Below, piece by piece: positions 49,101-59,900 of a DNA stretch of 64,000 bases. The stretch's first letter is position 1, and each line of letters begins with the position of its first letter. A model generated the notes under the pieces. The model worked only from the letters and a program-made list of their open reading frames with translations. It made no database searches and was not told the DNA's origin. This stretch comes from Galeopsis tetrahit (taxonomy: Eukaryota > Streptophyta > Magnoliopsida > Lamiales > Lamiaceae): assembly GCA_963675135.1 (NCBI GenBank), contig OY776134.1, forward strand, positions 59,353,740-59,417,739. Reading direction: 5' to 3'. The position numbers and the translations under genes were made by a program.

Positions 49101-49505
49101 GTTAGCACAATGGTGGCGGGGACGGTGGGGTACGTGGCGCCAGAGTACGGGCAGACGTGGCAAGCGACAACTAAAGGGGACGTGTATAGTTATGGGGTGT
49201 TGGCGATGGAGCTAGCTACGGGGAGAAAGGCGTTGGACGGTGGAGAAGAGTGTTTGGTGGAGTGGGCTAAACGGGTGATGGGAGATGGACGAGGTGGTAC
49301 GAACAAAGCAACGATACCCGTTGCTCTGTTGGTATCGGGATTAGCGGAGGGGGCGGAGAAGATGAGCGAGCTGCTTCGTGTTGGGATATGGTGCACTGCT
49401 GACGCCCCTCATGTTAGGCCTAATATGAAGGAGGTGTTGGCTATATTGTTCAAGATTTCTTGCAGCTTAATAAAGGAAGATTCTTCTTTTCTTACATCTG
49501 TTTGA
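46105..49505 (+). CDS. NILR1: LRR receptor-like Ser/Thr kinase, At1g74360/NILR1 type
   Basis: A 1097-residue receptor kinase from exons 46105-46180 and 46288-49505 (donor CAG|GTACTT, acceptor ACAG|GAAAGG). Exon 1 gives the signal peptide (LVLVLLLFLILIS). The ectodomain has an N-terminal cap (CNWPGISC), about 20 leucine-rich repeats, and a non-LRR island at about residues 488-567 (GECLAMMRWIPANYPPFSF, then CRSLWDGLLKGYGLF), the BRI1/PSKR-like arrangement. A membrane span lies at about 724-751 (VFLVVLALILAALVCGVL). The kinase has GRGGSGTVYRG, VAVKKL, HRDVKASN (RD type), DFGLAR and APEYGQTW, so catalysis looks intact. Arabidopsis At1g74360 (1106 residues) was named NILR1 for its role in sensing nematodes; the island and the SSPW.S.TIKVIRLDK.PFT juxtamembrane block match that protein best. 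The ligand and role here are inferred from the family. Using only the second-exon frame would lose the signal peptide. Confidence 0.93.
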
Positions 49506-50674
49506 TTTAATTTTAGTTTAGTTTAGTTTGGGGTAGATATTACTTACACTGATCATGTATACTTTAGCCTTAGGCTTCCTTCTTTTGATTCTTTTTGTAA
49601 TTAATACACAACCTCACATTCTTATACAAACAAAAACAACAACATTTTTGTTGGTGAAATTAGACTCTCTTATCTTTTTGTATGGAACTTTAATTCGTTG
49701 CATACGGAATCCCTCATAATAATTGTCAAACTTACAATATAGATATAGAACTCTATGATTCCATGAGTAATATAACAAAGCAAATGAAACTATCATATAA
49801 AATTGTAAAATAAGAAGATTGTTCAACACATTAAAATATCTAGCTTTAATTACTATTTTTGAATCTCTCTTATTCTACGTGTCATCATAGTTTTCTTTAT
49901 TTCTAATCTCTCTAATTTTTTGAAATAAGAGACAATATTAGAGATCTAGAATGAATCCTCATAAACACAATATAATCCAAAATAAATGTGAATTTATAGT
50001 TGAAATTATGATTTGAATGTACGATAATTAAGGTAGAAGGTGGAGGAAAATTAATAAAGGTGAAATTAATAAGAAAAAAATATTTTGAAATATAATGAAT
50101 TGAGGAGAGAGATACTGAACTATAGACCAATCAGATTGTGACAAATGACACTTTAAGATTAAGATATTTAAAAAAAAATCATTGAAATTTACGAGAAAAC
50201 AATATGGAAGGAAAAATTCAAATTTACACCAAAACAACGTTTTCAGAACAATTTAAAATGAATTATTTGCGCAAAAAAAATAGGATTAAACTCGAAATTT
50301 AGTTTTCGGGTTAATTTACATGAGTTATTTTAGCAAAATTCAATAAAATTGCATTATTTTAGTCGTTTTAAAGCAAAATAAGGAAAAATAAAAATTGAGA
50401 TCCAAAGGAGAAAAAAATTGAGTGTTAAGTTTCAGTGAATTTTAGATAGGTTCTTTTCAGAAAAAATCACCGGGAATGGCATCATTTTAATTGTTTATTG
50501 CAAAATAAACAAATTTTAAAATTTGAAATAAAAAAGAAGAATTTTTTTTGTATAAAACATTAGAGTTTTACTTTTAAAAAATGGAGTTTTTAGGTCAATT
50601 TTAAATAAGTTTATTTTTTAGAAAATTTCGTCGGGAATTGCTTAATTTTAGCCGTTTAATTAAAAATAAGGAAT
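49506..50674. other. 3' flank, no gene; degenerate repeats at 50290-50670
   Basis: AT-rich. From 50290 a unit of roughly 130 bp recurs in diverged form (words TTTAG.CGTTTTA/TTTAATTGTTTA, GGGAATGGCATCATTTTA / GGGAATTGCTTAATTTTA, AATTTTAAAATT). The same repeat resumes after the MULE-like element (54050-54150), showing that the element inserted into it. Confidence 0.55.
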
Positions 50675-50683
50675 TTTAAAATT
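50675..50683. repeat. 9-bp target duplication of the outer MULE-like element, left
   Basis: TTTAAAATT, repeated at 54045-54053. Confidence 0.6.
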
Positions 50684-52458
50684 GGGCTAGTCTTGGGTGA
50701 GGCCGTCTCATGGATCTTATTCCGTGAGACGGGTCCTTATTTTAAAATTTTAACCCACTGGTCCACAATCCAGACGCGGATGTCCAATGCCCACACAACA
50801 CTTGGTTTCTCAAGTCAAGCCCACACGCATATAGGCCCCCATAGTTATTAAAAAAAACCTGTCGTATTTTTTCCTATAAATTAACCAATATATAACTTTA
50901 AATAAAATAAAGTATAAAATGTAGGATTAATTATCTTCTAGAAAAATAAAATAAATTAATGGATAATTTTATTAAAAACATAATAGAAATAATATTTTAT
51001 GTACTTATTAATTGAACTAAATTAATAGAAATGATATCTTATCAATTTTTTTTTTTTTTATATTTATTACTTTTAATTTGGACATTATCACTTTTTAAAA
51101 ATATTGATAATTATATCAAGCAAAAATGACACCAATTAACTCCAAAAACTAAAATAATTAGTAAAAATACTCAGGTACGCTAACATATAATTTCATTCAT
51201 TAACTCATAACTAAAAAGTGATAATGTTTATTTAAAATGTGATAAAGTTTGAATAAAAAGTGATAGTCACTCTTAAAAAAATCATTATCATTTTTAACTA
51301 AATTATTATCACTTTTGAATATGAATAATTATATCAACTAAGCATCTCTAATGCTAACTCAAAAACTCAAAATTAAGTTCAAAATCCTCTCCAATGCATA
51401 CTCAATTTTGGCCACAATCCAATTTTTTTGGTAAATTTGCCACCAACTCAAATTTATTGATAAATCACTTTTTGCCTATTTCAATTATTTTTCCATTTAT
51501 TTTATGAAATTTAATTGTTTAATTATTCAAGAACTTTACTATATTATTTTTTATGTAAATTAAATAATAAATCAATATTTAATTTTTTGATTAATGATTA
51601 CGAAATATTTAAAAATTAAAAATATATAATTTAATTATAAGACAACATTAATAATTTAAACTACAAAAGACAACAGAAAACAAAACATACAATTATAAAT
51701 GTAAATATAGAATTATATATTTAATTATAAATAAATATTTGATAAAATATAAATAAAAAAGATAACATTAAGAATATTCTCTTAAAATATTCTCACTAAG
51801 TTAAATTTTAAGTTCAATATATGGTTGAAGATAATTTTATTATTTGACTCAAATTTGGTTACAAATTGAAGATTTTGGTGACAATTTGAGTCAAATGATT
51901 GGAGATGACCTAAAAAGTGACAACAACTAACTCTGAAAATTAATTATTTATCATGTTCAGTAACATGTAATCTCATTCATTAACTCGAATTTAAAAAGTG
52001 ACAATATTTATGCAAAAAGTGATAATGTTTAAGTAAAAAAGTGATAATCACTTCTAATAAAAATATCATCACTTTTTAACTAAATTTTTATCACTTTTTT
52101 AATAATGATATTCTTTTTAAGTAAAAATGAAAATTAACTTAGAAAATTGATGAAATTATTAAAGAAAATTTTGCCCACAAGACTTAGTCTTAAATGTTTA
52201 TTGTCAATTGGGTAGTAGATTTTTTTAATTATTTTTTAATAAAAGGTTTACCTTTAATTCGTAAGTAAATTATTTGTATCAATTTTTTTATTAATATTTT
52301 CAATAAAAATATTAGTTTTTAATTAGTTTATTAATAAAACGCTATAAATTTATGTTAATTTATTAGTAATGGGCTTGGATTGAAATATGGAGGCTCCTGT
52401 ATAGCTAATGTTGCGTGGGCGGTTAGAAGTTGAAGGGGGAGGAGATGGGCTGGAATGA

Positions 52459-52467
52459 AATAAGGAA
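52459..52467. repeat. 9-bp target duplication of MULE-like element A, left
   Basis: AATAAGGAA, repeated exactly at 53877-53885. Confidence 0.9.
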
Positions 52468-52790
52468 GGGTTTGACTATATGCACCTCCATTTCGGAGAG
52501 ATGCACTCCCCCGATTTATACACTACCCCTAAAATTGGACACACCCTCCCTTAATTGTCAATAATGCCCTTTACTCTATAAATTCCTATTACTACCCACA
52601 CCCCCCTAAACCTAATTAACACATCAAAACCCTAATTCATACCTTCATCTTCATCTCTCATTTCCTCCCCAACCTCGTCGTCGCCACCGCCGCCCCACCA
52701 GCGACCGCCGCCGCCGTCGCCCCACTAGCGACATACGTCTTCGCCCCTGCCTCTTTCCCCCTTTTCTTTTCTTTTCTGTGATTTTCCTCC

Positions 52791-52938
52791 CCCTCCCCGT
52801 CGCGCCACCCCCTCCCCCGTCCGCCGCCGCCTCCGTGACCCCTCCCCGTCGCGCCACCCCCTCCCCCGTCCGCCGCCGCCTCCGTGACCCCTCCCCGTCG
52901 CGCCACCCCCTCCCCCCGTCCGCCGCCGCCGTGACCCC
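52791..52938. repeat. GC-rich minisatellite, about 49-bp unit, three copies
   Basis: CCCCTCCCCGTCGCGCCACC begins each unit, which then runs through GTCCGCCGCCG to GTGA. The third copy has one extra C and lacks a few bases. It lies in the GC-rich block of element A. Confidence 0.9.
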
Positions 52939-53330
52939 TCCCCCGCCAAAGCCGCTGCGGCCCTCTCCCCTTCTTTTTTTTTTCTGTATTTTTCCTCCTC
53001 CCTCTCCTCGTCGCGGCCACCCCTCCTCCCTCTCCGTCGCGGCCGGGCTCCCTCTCCCCCGTCCATCCGACGCCGGCCGTAGCCCTCGCCCCAGCCGCCG
53101 CGGCCCATTGCCCCCTTTTTTTTTTTTGTCTGTGTTTTTTTTTTCGTTTTCTCTTCAATCATCGCGCCCCCCCTCCTCCGCCGCCGCGGCCTCCTCCACC
53201 GCCCACATCCGCCATCGCCCCCATCTGCCGCGGCCTCCGCCACCGTCCCCATCCCCAGGTAATTTTTTTTTTCTTTTTTCTATTTTTTTTTTGTTCAGTA
53301 ATTTGTTTTTCCTTTTTTTTTTAATTCGAC

Positions 53331-53607
53331 CATAAATGGTCGATCATACTCTCGTCAAGAACAATTTGTCGACGAGAGTGCATATGATCAACCATTTATG
53401 ATTGATTTTTTTTTCGACCTTTGAATGTCGATCATATACATTTTCGTCGATAAATCGTTGTCGACGGAAATTTATACCGTCGACAATACAATGTCGATTT
53501 CTTTTTTTGAAAAAAATAATAATTTTTTTCGATCTTTGAAGGTCGACCATATATAATCTCGTCGATAAATTGTTGTCGACGAGAGTGTATACGGTCTGGT
53601 TTGTCGA
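53331..53607. repeat. Three imperfect hairpins in element A
   Basis: Foldbacks at 53331-53400, about 53414-53499 and 53529-53607, each introduced by a T-run and centred on GTCGAC or GTCGAT with TCTCGTC/GACGAGA arms. Arms are 25-40 bp with mismatches. They correspond in position and core words to the hairpins of element B. Confidence 0.8.
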
Positions 53608-53876
53608 AAATAAAAAAAAATTCGGAGATATTTTTAAATTGTGGTGGTGGTGCCGGCAGTGGCACAAAGTGGTGGTGGTGGTGCCGGCAGTGGCACAAAG
53701 TGGTGGCAGTTGTTGCAGAGCTTAAATGTTAAGTAGGGGTGCAGATAGAAGTAGGGGTCCATTTAATAGTAGTATTTTAATTAAAGGGTATTTTAGGTAT
53801 TTTATATTATTATTTAATTAATAAATTAAAAGGGGGAGTGCATCTCTCCGAAATGGAGGTGCATATAGTCAGACCC

Positions 53877-53885
53877 AATAAGGAA
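53877..53885. repeat. 9-bp target duplication of MULE-like element A, right
   Basis: AATAAGGAA, identical to 52459-52467. Confidence 0.9.
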
Positions 53886-54880
53886 ATGTGGTTTTAATTT
53901 TTAAGTGGGCCAGTTTATAAAATAATGGGTCAAAGAAAGATCCGTCTCACGGAATGAGATCCGTGAGACGGTCTCACGGAATGAGATCCGTGAGACGGTC
54001 TCACGGAATGAGATCCGTGAGACGGTCTCACCCAAGTTTTTGCCTTTAAAATTTGAGATTAAAAGAAGAAAAAAATTGAAAAGAAAATCTCGGAAAATTT
54101 TTATATGAGTTATTTGCGAAAATAGTTAATTGAAAATTTCTATAATTAATCAAATGGGCTTTTGAATTGGGCCTATATTTATGACCACGGTTATTTACCA
54201 CCCCTTTTTTTTTGGGTCTGACTATTTACACCTCCATTTCGGTTTAGAACACTCCCCCCGATTGATGCACCCCCCCTGAAATTTGAAAAAATATATGCAC
54301 CCCCATGAAATTGTCTTAATTACCCTTTTCTCATTTTTATCTATATAATACCATTTTACTTAACACACCCTAAACCCTCAAATCCCTAATTCTCTCCCCC
54401 ATTTGTTCTTGTCGCCGCCCACCGCCCCTTGTCGCCGCCCCCTTGCCGCCCATTGCCCCTTGTCGCCGCCCCCTTCCTCCCTGTCTCTTCACGGACGGCC
54501 GCCTCCTTCTCCCTCAGCCGCGCGCCGCCTCCTTCTCCCTCAGCCGCGGCGCCTTTTCCCCTCCCTCCCTTCGGCCGCGACGGCATCCGCTCCCCCTCCC
54601 TCAGCCGCGGCCGCGACGGCCTTCCCCACACTCCCCTCGGCCGCGGCGGCATCCCCTCCCCCTCTCTCTGTTTTTCTGCAATTTATTTTGTGTTCAAACC
54701 ATCGTGCTCCCGATCGAAGATGCCGCCCCGCCTCCTGGTCGAAGATGCCGGCCACCCCCACCCCAGGTAAGTGTATTGCCGCCGCCGCCTCAATTTTGAA
54801 GTTTTAGGTTTTAGGGTTTTCTGCAATTTGCAGCAAAACCTTTTTTTTTTTTAATTTTTTTTTAAATTTTCGACTACTTA

Positions 54881-54942
54881 ATGTCGACCATGTAACCTCT
54901 CGTCGACGACATGTTGTCGACGAGAGGTTACATGGTCGACAT
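54881..54942. repeat. Hairpin B1, 27-bp perfect arms
   Basis: Arms 54881-54907 and 54916-54942 are exact reverse complements, with an 8-base loop. Left arm begins ATGTCGACCATGTAACCTCT. Pairing continues outward with a few mismatches (CGACTACTTA / ACGTAGTTGA). Confidence 0.95.
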
Positions 54943-54981
54943 CACGTAGTTGAAAACTTTTAAGTTTTTTTTTTTTAAAAG

Positions 54982-55067
54982 TTCGACCTTCTTAGGTCGA
55001 CCATATTCACTCTCGTCGACAACGGGGTGTCGACGAGAGTTTATATGGTCGACCTAAGAAGATCGAA
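54982..55067. repeat. Hairpin B2, 39-bp arms
   Basis: Arms 54982-55020 and 55029-55067 pair with about three mismatches around an 8-base loop (AACGGGGT). Left arm begins TTCGACCTTCTTAGGTCGAC; the arms also hold CCATAT and TCTCGTCGAC. Confidence 0.95.
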
Positions 55068-55094
55068 TTTGTAAAGTTTTTTTTTTTTTTTTGT

Positions 55095-55149
55095 TTTCGA
55101 CAAACCAGTGTCGACCATATTCAATATGGTCGACACTGGTTTGTCGAAA
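55095..55149. repeat. Palindrome B3, 27-bp perfect arms with a single central base
   Basis: 55095-55121 and 55123-55149 are exact reverse complements around one C at 55122. The left arm begins TTTCGACAAACCAGTGTCGA. It can form a cruciform or a near loop-free hairpin. Confidence 0.97.
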
Positions 55150-55524
55150 TTTTAAAAAAAGAATTGAAATTTTTTAAGTTCTTGAATTTTTTTTGTTTGG
55201 GGGAGAAATTTTGTTGTGTTGTTGTTCGTTGGATGTTTTTTTGTTGTTTGGTGGTGGCAGCGACGGCGGGCGGAGGTTGTGGTGGCGGCGGGCTGACAGA
55301 GGAGGTGGTAGCCGGATAAAACTTAGTTTAGGATTTAAAGGTGAAGGAGGGTGCAGTTAGTAATAGGGGTGCATTTAGTAGTGTAATATAACTTAAAGGG
55401 TATTTTTGGTTTTTTACATCATTATTTTATTATTAAACTCAGAGGGGGAGTGTTCTAAACTGAAATGGAGGTGTAAATAGTCCCACCCTTTTTTTTTTTT
55501 TTTTTTTCCTTCTGTGTTTGAACT

Positions 55525-56473
55525 TTGAATTCCCCCTCTTCATTTTCCAAAGTTACCATTTTTTCATTAACCCTAATTTTACTAACTTCGTGCGCCTCTT
55601 CCGTTTTCGCTCTCACACCTTGTTCTGCCTCCATCTCCCGCCTCCCCGACCTAAACCCCAATTGCGCTGCCTGCCCCAAACATGGAAACAAATCGCACCC
55701 TCGCCTCCTCAAACTGGCGCCGCCGCTCGCACCACCGCCACCTCAACTCGGCACTCTCCTTGAACAGATCATAGTCGTGGTCGGCGAAGGAGGCCGAGGC
55801 GTTGAATTCCAGTTGATGCTGGGTGATGTTGTGAGGGTTTCGGATCGAGACCGAGAACCATTGATGCGGCCAAATTCCAAGTTTACAGCGAGAATCAAGA
55901 ATGGCGGAATGAAATTTCAGGTACATAGTTTGTATCAAGAAGAATTGAAATTATGTGTGGCCTTTTTAAATCTCTCTTCACTCCAAAATTTCTGGAAATT
56001 CTTTTATGAAATACATGGTGTTCGAATTTTTTTATTTTTTTTTCGGAAATTTCAACCGATATTTTGCGGAAATTTATGGCTAAATTTAATTCAACTATAA
56101 GTATACATTAATAGCGATAGCATCGTTTTGAGGTGTAAATATATTATTTTTATACAAAGAAGTATTGGACAAAGAAGTAGCAGTGCAAAAAGATAGGAGT
56201 ATTATTTTTATACTGCATTGTCCTTGTCTTCTCATTCTGTGCAGTGAACTATTGTGGAGTGCATCGTGACAATTAATGTTTTGTTCATGTCTTTTGAGCT
56301 CAAAATCATTTTTAGTTGTCTTCTGCTAGATATTTGAATTATGGACATTAAACTGCTCCTTAAATTTTCATTCATTTTAGGCAATGAATTCGTTCACAGG
56401 TTTTTTCTTGCTTGATGTGCAGGTCCTAATCGAGCATATTGATTTGTTTGAGGCTCTGATGACCAACAAATAA
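55525..56473 (+). CDS. Unidentified short two-exon candidate gene
   Basis: Exon 55525-55920 plus exon 56423-56473 join in phase (donor TTTCAG|GTACAT, acceptor GTGCAG|GTCCTA) to give 148 residues. The first 29 residues (MNSPSSFSKVTIFSLTLILL...) look like a signal peptide, followed by a Pro-rich stretch and then VEFQLMLGDVVRVSDRDREP and ARIKNGGMKFQVLIEHIDLF. I do not recognise the family. The first half is of simple composition, and further in-frame-looking sequence follows at 56475-56600, so this may equally be a decayed gene with a premature stop. It lies between element B and the 36-bp array. Confidence 0.3.
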
Positions 56474-56479
56474 AGCTAT

Positions 56480-56945
56480 GAGATTGGGCATCAAAGGAAC
56501 AAAAACTTTTGTATCCACCCGGACATTTGGACAATGTCTTTCATCAAAATCATGTCGTTCAATGATGACCGAAAGATAATAACTTCATCTGCCAATTGCC
56601 AGGTAATTTGAACAATGTTTTTATACATTTTAGGAGTGGTTCTTGGGGATAGAATAATATACAATAATAAAGCTTAACAGACGTCATAACTTTGATATAT
56701 GATTTAAATGGAAGGCTAACTATATATTACTATGCTGACAAGTCTAGAATATGCCTAATCTGTAGTATCTTGTGAACGAAAACTACAAAGTAGTGAATAC
56801 AGTTTGATGGGCTAAATATAAGTTTATAACTTATTAACTTGTTTGAAATATTTATATAATAGTGTATTCCAAAAGGATATTAGTGTTTGAAATCATGATC
56901 ATATATGCGTTATCATCTTAATTGACTTTTTTTTCATTTAATGCA
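56480..56945. other. Gene-less stretch before the minisatellite
   Basis: 56480-56605 is slightly coding-like (a continuation of the preceding candidate, ending in CCAG|GTAATT). The remainder is AT-rich with no signal. Confidence 0.4.
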
Positions 56946-59900
56946 GCATTTTCAAAGATTGTCCGTTTACTGTTAAATGCCCCTCTTATAAGAATGTTAT
57001 GTTGGTTTTACGGTATAATGTCACTTTTCAAAGATTGTCGGTTTTACGGTTCAATGTCCCTTTTATGAGAATGTCGGCTTTACAGTACAATGTTCCTTTT
57101 CTGAGAATGTCGGTTTTACGGTTCAATGTCCCTTATATGAGAATGTCGGTTTTACGGTTCAATGTCCCTTTTATGAGAATGTCGTTTTTACGGTTCAATG
57201 TCCCTTATATGAGAATGTCGGTTTTATGTTACAATGTCCATTTTCTGAGAATATCGGTTTACGGTACAATGTTCCTTTTTTTAGAATGTTGGTCTTATGA
57301 TTCAATTTCCCTTTTCTGAGAATGTCGTCTTTACGGTTCAATGTCATTCTTATGCCAATGTCGGTTTTACGATACAATGACCCTTTTATGAGAATGTCGG
57401 TTTTACGGCAGAATGCCCTTTTTTTGAGAATGTCGGTCTTATGGTTCAATTTCAATTTCCCTCTTATGGGAATGTCGGCTTTACGGTTCAACGTCCCTTT
57501 TATAAGAATGTCGGCTTTACGGTTCAATGTCCCTTTTCTAAGAATGTCGGTTTAACGATTGAATGTTCCTCTTATGGGAATGTCGGTTTTACGGTGCAAT
57601 GTCTCTTTTATGAGATTGTCGGTTTTACGGTTCAATGTCGGTTCAATATCCATTTTCTAAGAATGTTGGTTTAACGATTGGATGTTCCTCTTATGGGAAT
57701 GTCGGTTATATGGTGCAATGTCTCTTTTATGAGATTGTCTGTTTTATGGTTCAAGATCCCTTTTATAAGAATGTCGGTTTTACGGTTCCCTTTTATGAGA
57801 ATGTCGGTTTTACGGTTCAATGTCCCTTTTATGAGAATATCGATTTTACGGTCCAACGTCCCTTTTATGAGAATGTCGGTTTTACGGTTCAATGTCTCTT
57901 TTACGAGAATGTCGGTTTACGGTTCAATGTCCCTTTTTTGGGAATGTTGGCTTTACGGTTCAATGTCCCTCTTATGGGAATGTCGGTTTTACAGTTTATC
58001 GTCCCTTATATGAGAATGTTGGTTTTACAGTTCAATGTTCCTTTTATGAGAATGTCGATTTTAAGGTTCAATGTCCCTTTTATGAGAATGTCGGTTTTAC
58101 TGTACAATGTCCCTTTTATGAGAATGTCGGTTTTACGGTAAAATGTCCCTTTTATGAGAATGTCGGTTTTACGGTACAACGTCCCTTTTATGAGAATGTC
58201 GGTTTTACAGTTCAATGTTCCTTTTAAGAGAATGTCGATTTTAAGGTTCAATGTCCCTTTTATGAGAATGTCGGTTTTACGGTACAACGTCCCTTTTATG
58301 AGAATGTCGGTTTTACGGTACAATGTCACTTTTATGAGAATGTCGGTTTTACGGTACAATGTCACTTTTTCTGAGAATGTCGATTTCACTGTACGATGTC
58401 CTTTTTCTGAGAAGTCGATTTTACGATTCAATGTCCCTTTTCAAGATTGTCGGTTTTGCGGTTCAATGTCCCTTTTATGAAAATGTCGGTTTTACGGTAC
58501 AATATCCCTTTTATAAGAATGTCGGTTTTACGGTTCAATGTCCCTTATATGAGAATGTTTGTTTTATGGTACAATTCCATTTTCTGAGAATGTCGGTTTT
58601 ACGGTACAATGTCCCTTTTATGAGAATGTCGGTTTTATGGTTCAATTTCCCTTTTCTGGGAATGTCGCCTTTACGGTGCAATGTCCCTTTTATGAGAATG
58701 TCGGTTTTACGGTACAATGTCCCTTATATGAGAATGTCGGTTTTACGGTACAATGTCCCTTTTCTGAGAATGTCGGTTTTACGGTTCAATGCCCTTTTTT
58801 GTAGATTGCCGGTCTTATGGTTCAATGTTCCTTTTCTGGGAATGTCGGTTTTACAGTTCAATGTCCCTCTTATGGGAATGTCGGTTTTACGGTTCAATGT
58901 CCCTTTTCTAAAAATGTCGGCTTTACGGTTTAATTTCCCTCTTATGGAAATGTCGGCTTTACGGTTCAACGTCCTTTCTATAAGAATGTCGGTTTTACGG
59001 TTCAATGTCCCTTTTACGAGAATGTCGGTTTTACGATTCAATATCCCTTTTATGAGAATGTCGGTTTTACGGTTCAATGTCCCTTTTATGAGAATGTCGG
59101 TTTTACGGTTCAATGTCCCTTCTCTGAGAATGTCATTTTACGGTTCAATGTCCCTTTTATGAGAATGTCGGTTTTACGGTTCAATGTCCTTTTCTGAGAA
59201 TGTCGGTTTTACGATTCAATGTCCCTTTTTTGATAATGTCGGTTTTACGGTTCAATGTCTCTCTTATGGGAATGTCGATTTTACGGTTCAATGCCCCTTT
59301 TATGAGAATGTCGGTTTTACGGTTCAATATCCCTTTTATAAGAATGTCGGCTTTACGGTTCAAGTTCCCTTTTCTAAGAATGTCAATTTTACGATTGAAC
59401 GTACCTCTTATGGGAATGTCGGTGTTACGGTGCAATGTCCCTTTTATGAGATTGTCGGTTTTACGGTTCAATGTCCCTTTTATGAGATTGTCAGTTTTAC
59501 ATTTCAATGTTCCTTTGATGGAAATATTGGTTTTACGGTCCAACGTCCTTTTTATTAGAATGTCGGTTTCACGGTTCAATGTCCCTTTTATGAGAATGTC
59601 GGTTTACAGTTCAATGTCCCTTTTCTGGGAATGTCGGCTTTACGGTTCAATGTCTCTCTTATGGGAATATCGGTTTTACGGTTTAACGTCCCTTTTATGA
59701 GAATGTCGACTTTACGGTTCAATGTCCCTTTTCTAAGAATGTCGGTTTTACGATTCAATGTCTCTCATATGGGAATGTCGGTTTTACGGTTCAATGTCCC
59801 TTTTCTAAGAATGTCGGTTTTACGATTGAATGTCTCTCTTATGGGAATGTCGGTTTTACGGTTCAATGTTCGTTTTATGAGAATATCGGTTTTACGGTCC

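Larger units (their letters stand above)
52468..53876 (+). mobile_element. MULE-like element A, nested in the outer element
   Basis: 1,409 bp with 45-bp terminal inverted repeats differing at one base (left 52468-52512, starting GGGTTTGACTATATGCACCT; right 53832-53876) and a perfect 9-bp target duplication, the size typical of Mutator-like elements. Inside: a TATA-like TCTATAAAT at 52575-52583, a C/T-rich leader with AAACCCTAATT-type words, a GC-rich block (about 52670-53260), a splice-donor-like CCCAG|GTAATT at 53257-53262, and three foldbacks at 53331-53607. No transposase is encoded. The open frames in the GC-rich block exist on both strands and encode only Pro/Arg/Gly-rich low-complexity sequence. 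Confidence 0.88.
50684..54044. mobile_element. Outer MULE-like element of 3.4 kb
   Basis: Terminal inverted repeats of about 50 bp: left GGGCTAGTCTTGGGTGAGGC..., right ...GTCTCACCCAAG followed by TTTTTGCC. The arms include CCGTCTCA.GGATCT.ATTCCG and GTGAGACGG. A 9-bp direct repeat (TTTAAAATT) flanks it, as expected for Mutator-like elements. The right arm carries three tandem 27-bp units (53945-54025), each near-palindromic around GTGAGACGGTCTCAC. The interior is AT-rich with ATCACTTTTTA words and no transposase frame, so it is non-autonomous. It carries a second element (52468-53876) inside. Confidence 0.7.
54214..55488 (+). mobile_element. MULE-like element B, same family as A
   Basis: 1,275 bp with 45-bp terminal inverted repeats (left starts GGGTCTGACTATTTACACCT; right arm a few mismatches). 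Both flanks are T-runs, so a 9-T target duplication is possible but not provable. It shares with element A the terminal motif (GACTAT.T.CACCTCCATTTC), a TATA-like CTATATAATA at 54341-54350, an AAACCCT/ATCCCTAATT leader, a GC-rich block (54412-54790), a donor-like CCCAG|GTAAGT at about 54768, and then hairpins. Outside these landmarks the two are diverged. Confidence 0.82.

Noticed and set aside
46296..49505. Receptor kinase as a single-exon gene starting at the GTG/ATG-like position 46296
   Set aside because: The frame is open further upstream to an acceptor at 46287, and exon 1 at 46105-46180 supplies the ATG and signal peptide.
52658..53335. Long overlapping frames on both strands in the GC-rich block of element A (Pro-rich plus strand, Arg/Gly-rich minus strand)
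   Set aside because: They arise from low-complexity CCG/CTCC sequence; no family, and the block lies inside a transposon.
54386..54807. Several overlapping Pro/Ser/Ala-rich frames in element B
   Set aside because: Same reason: GC-rich simple sequence open in many frames.
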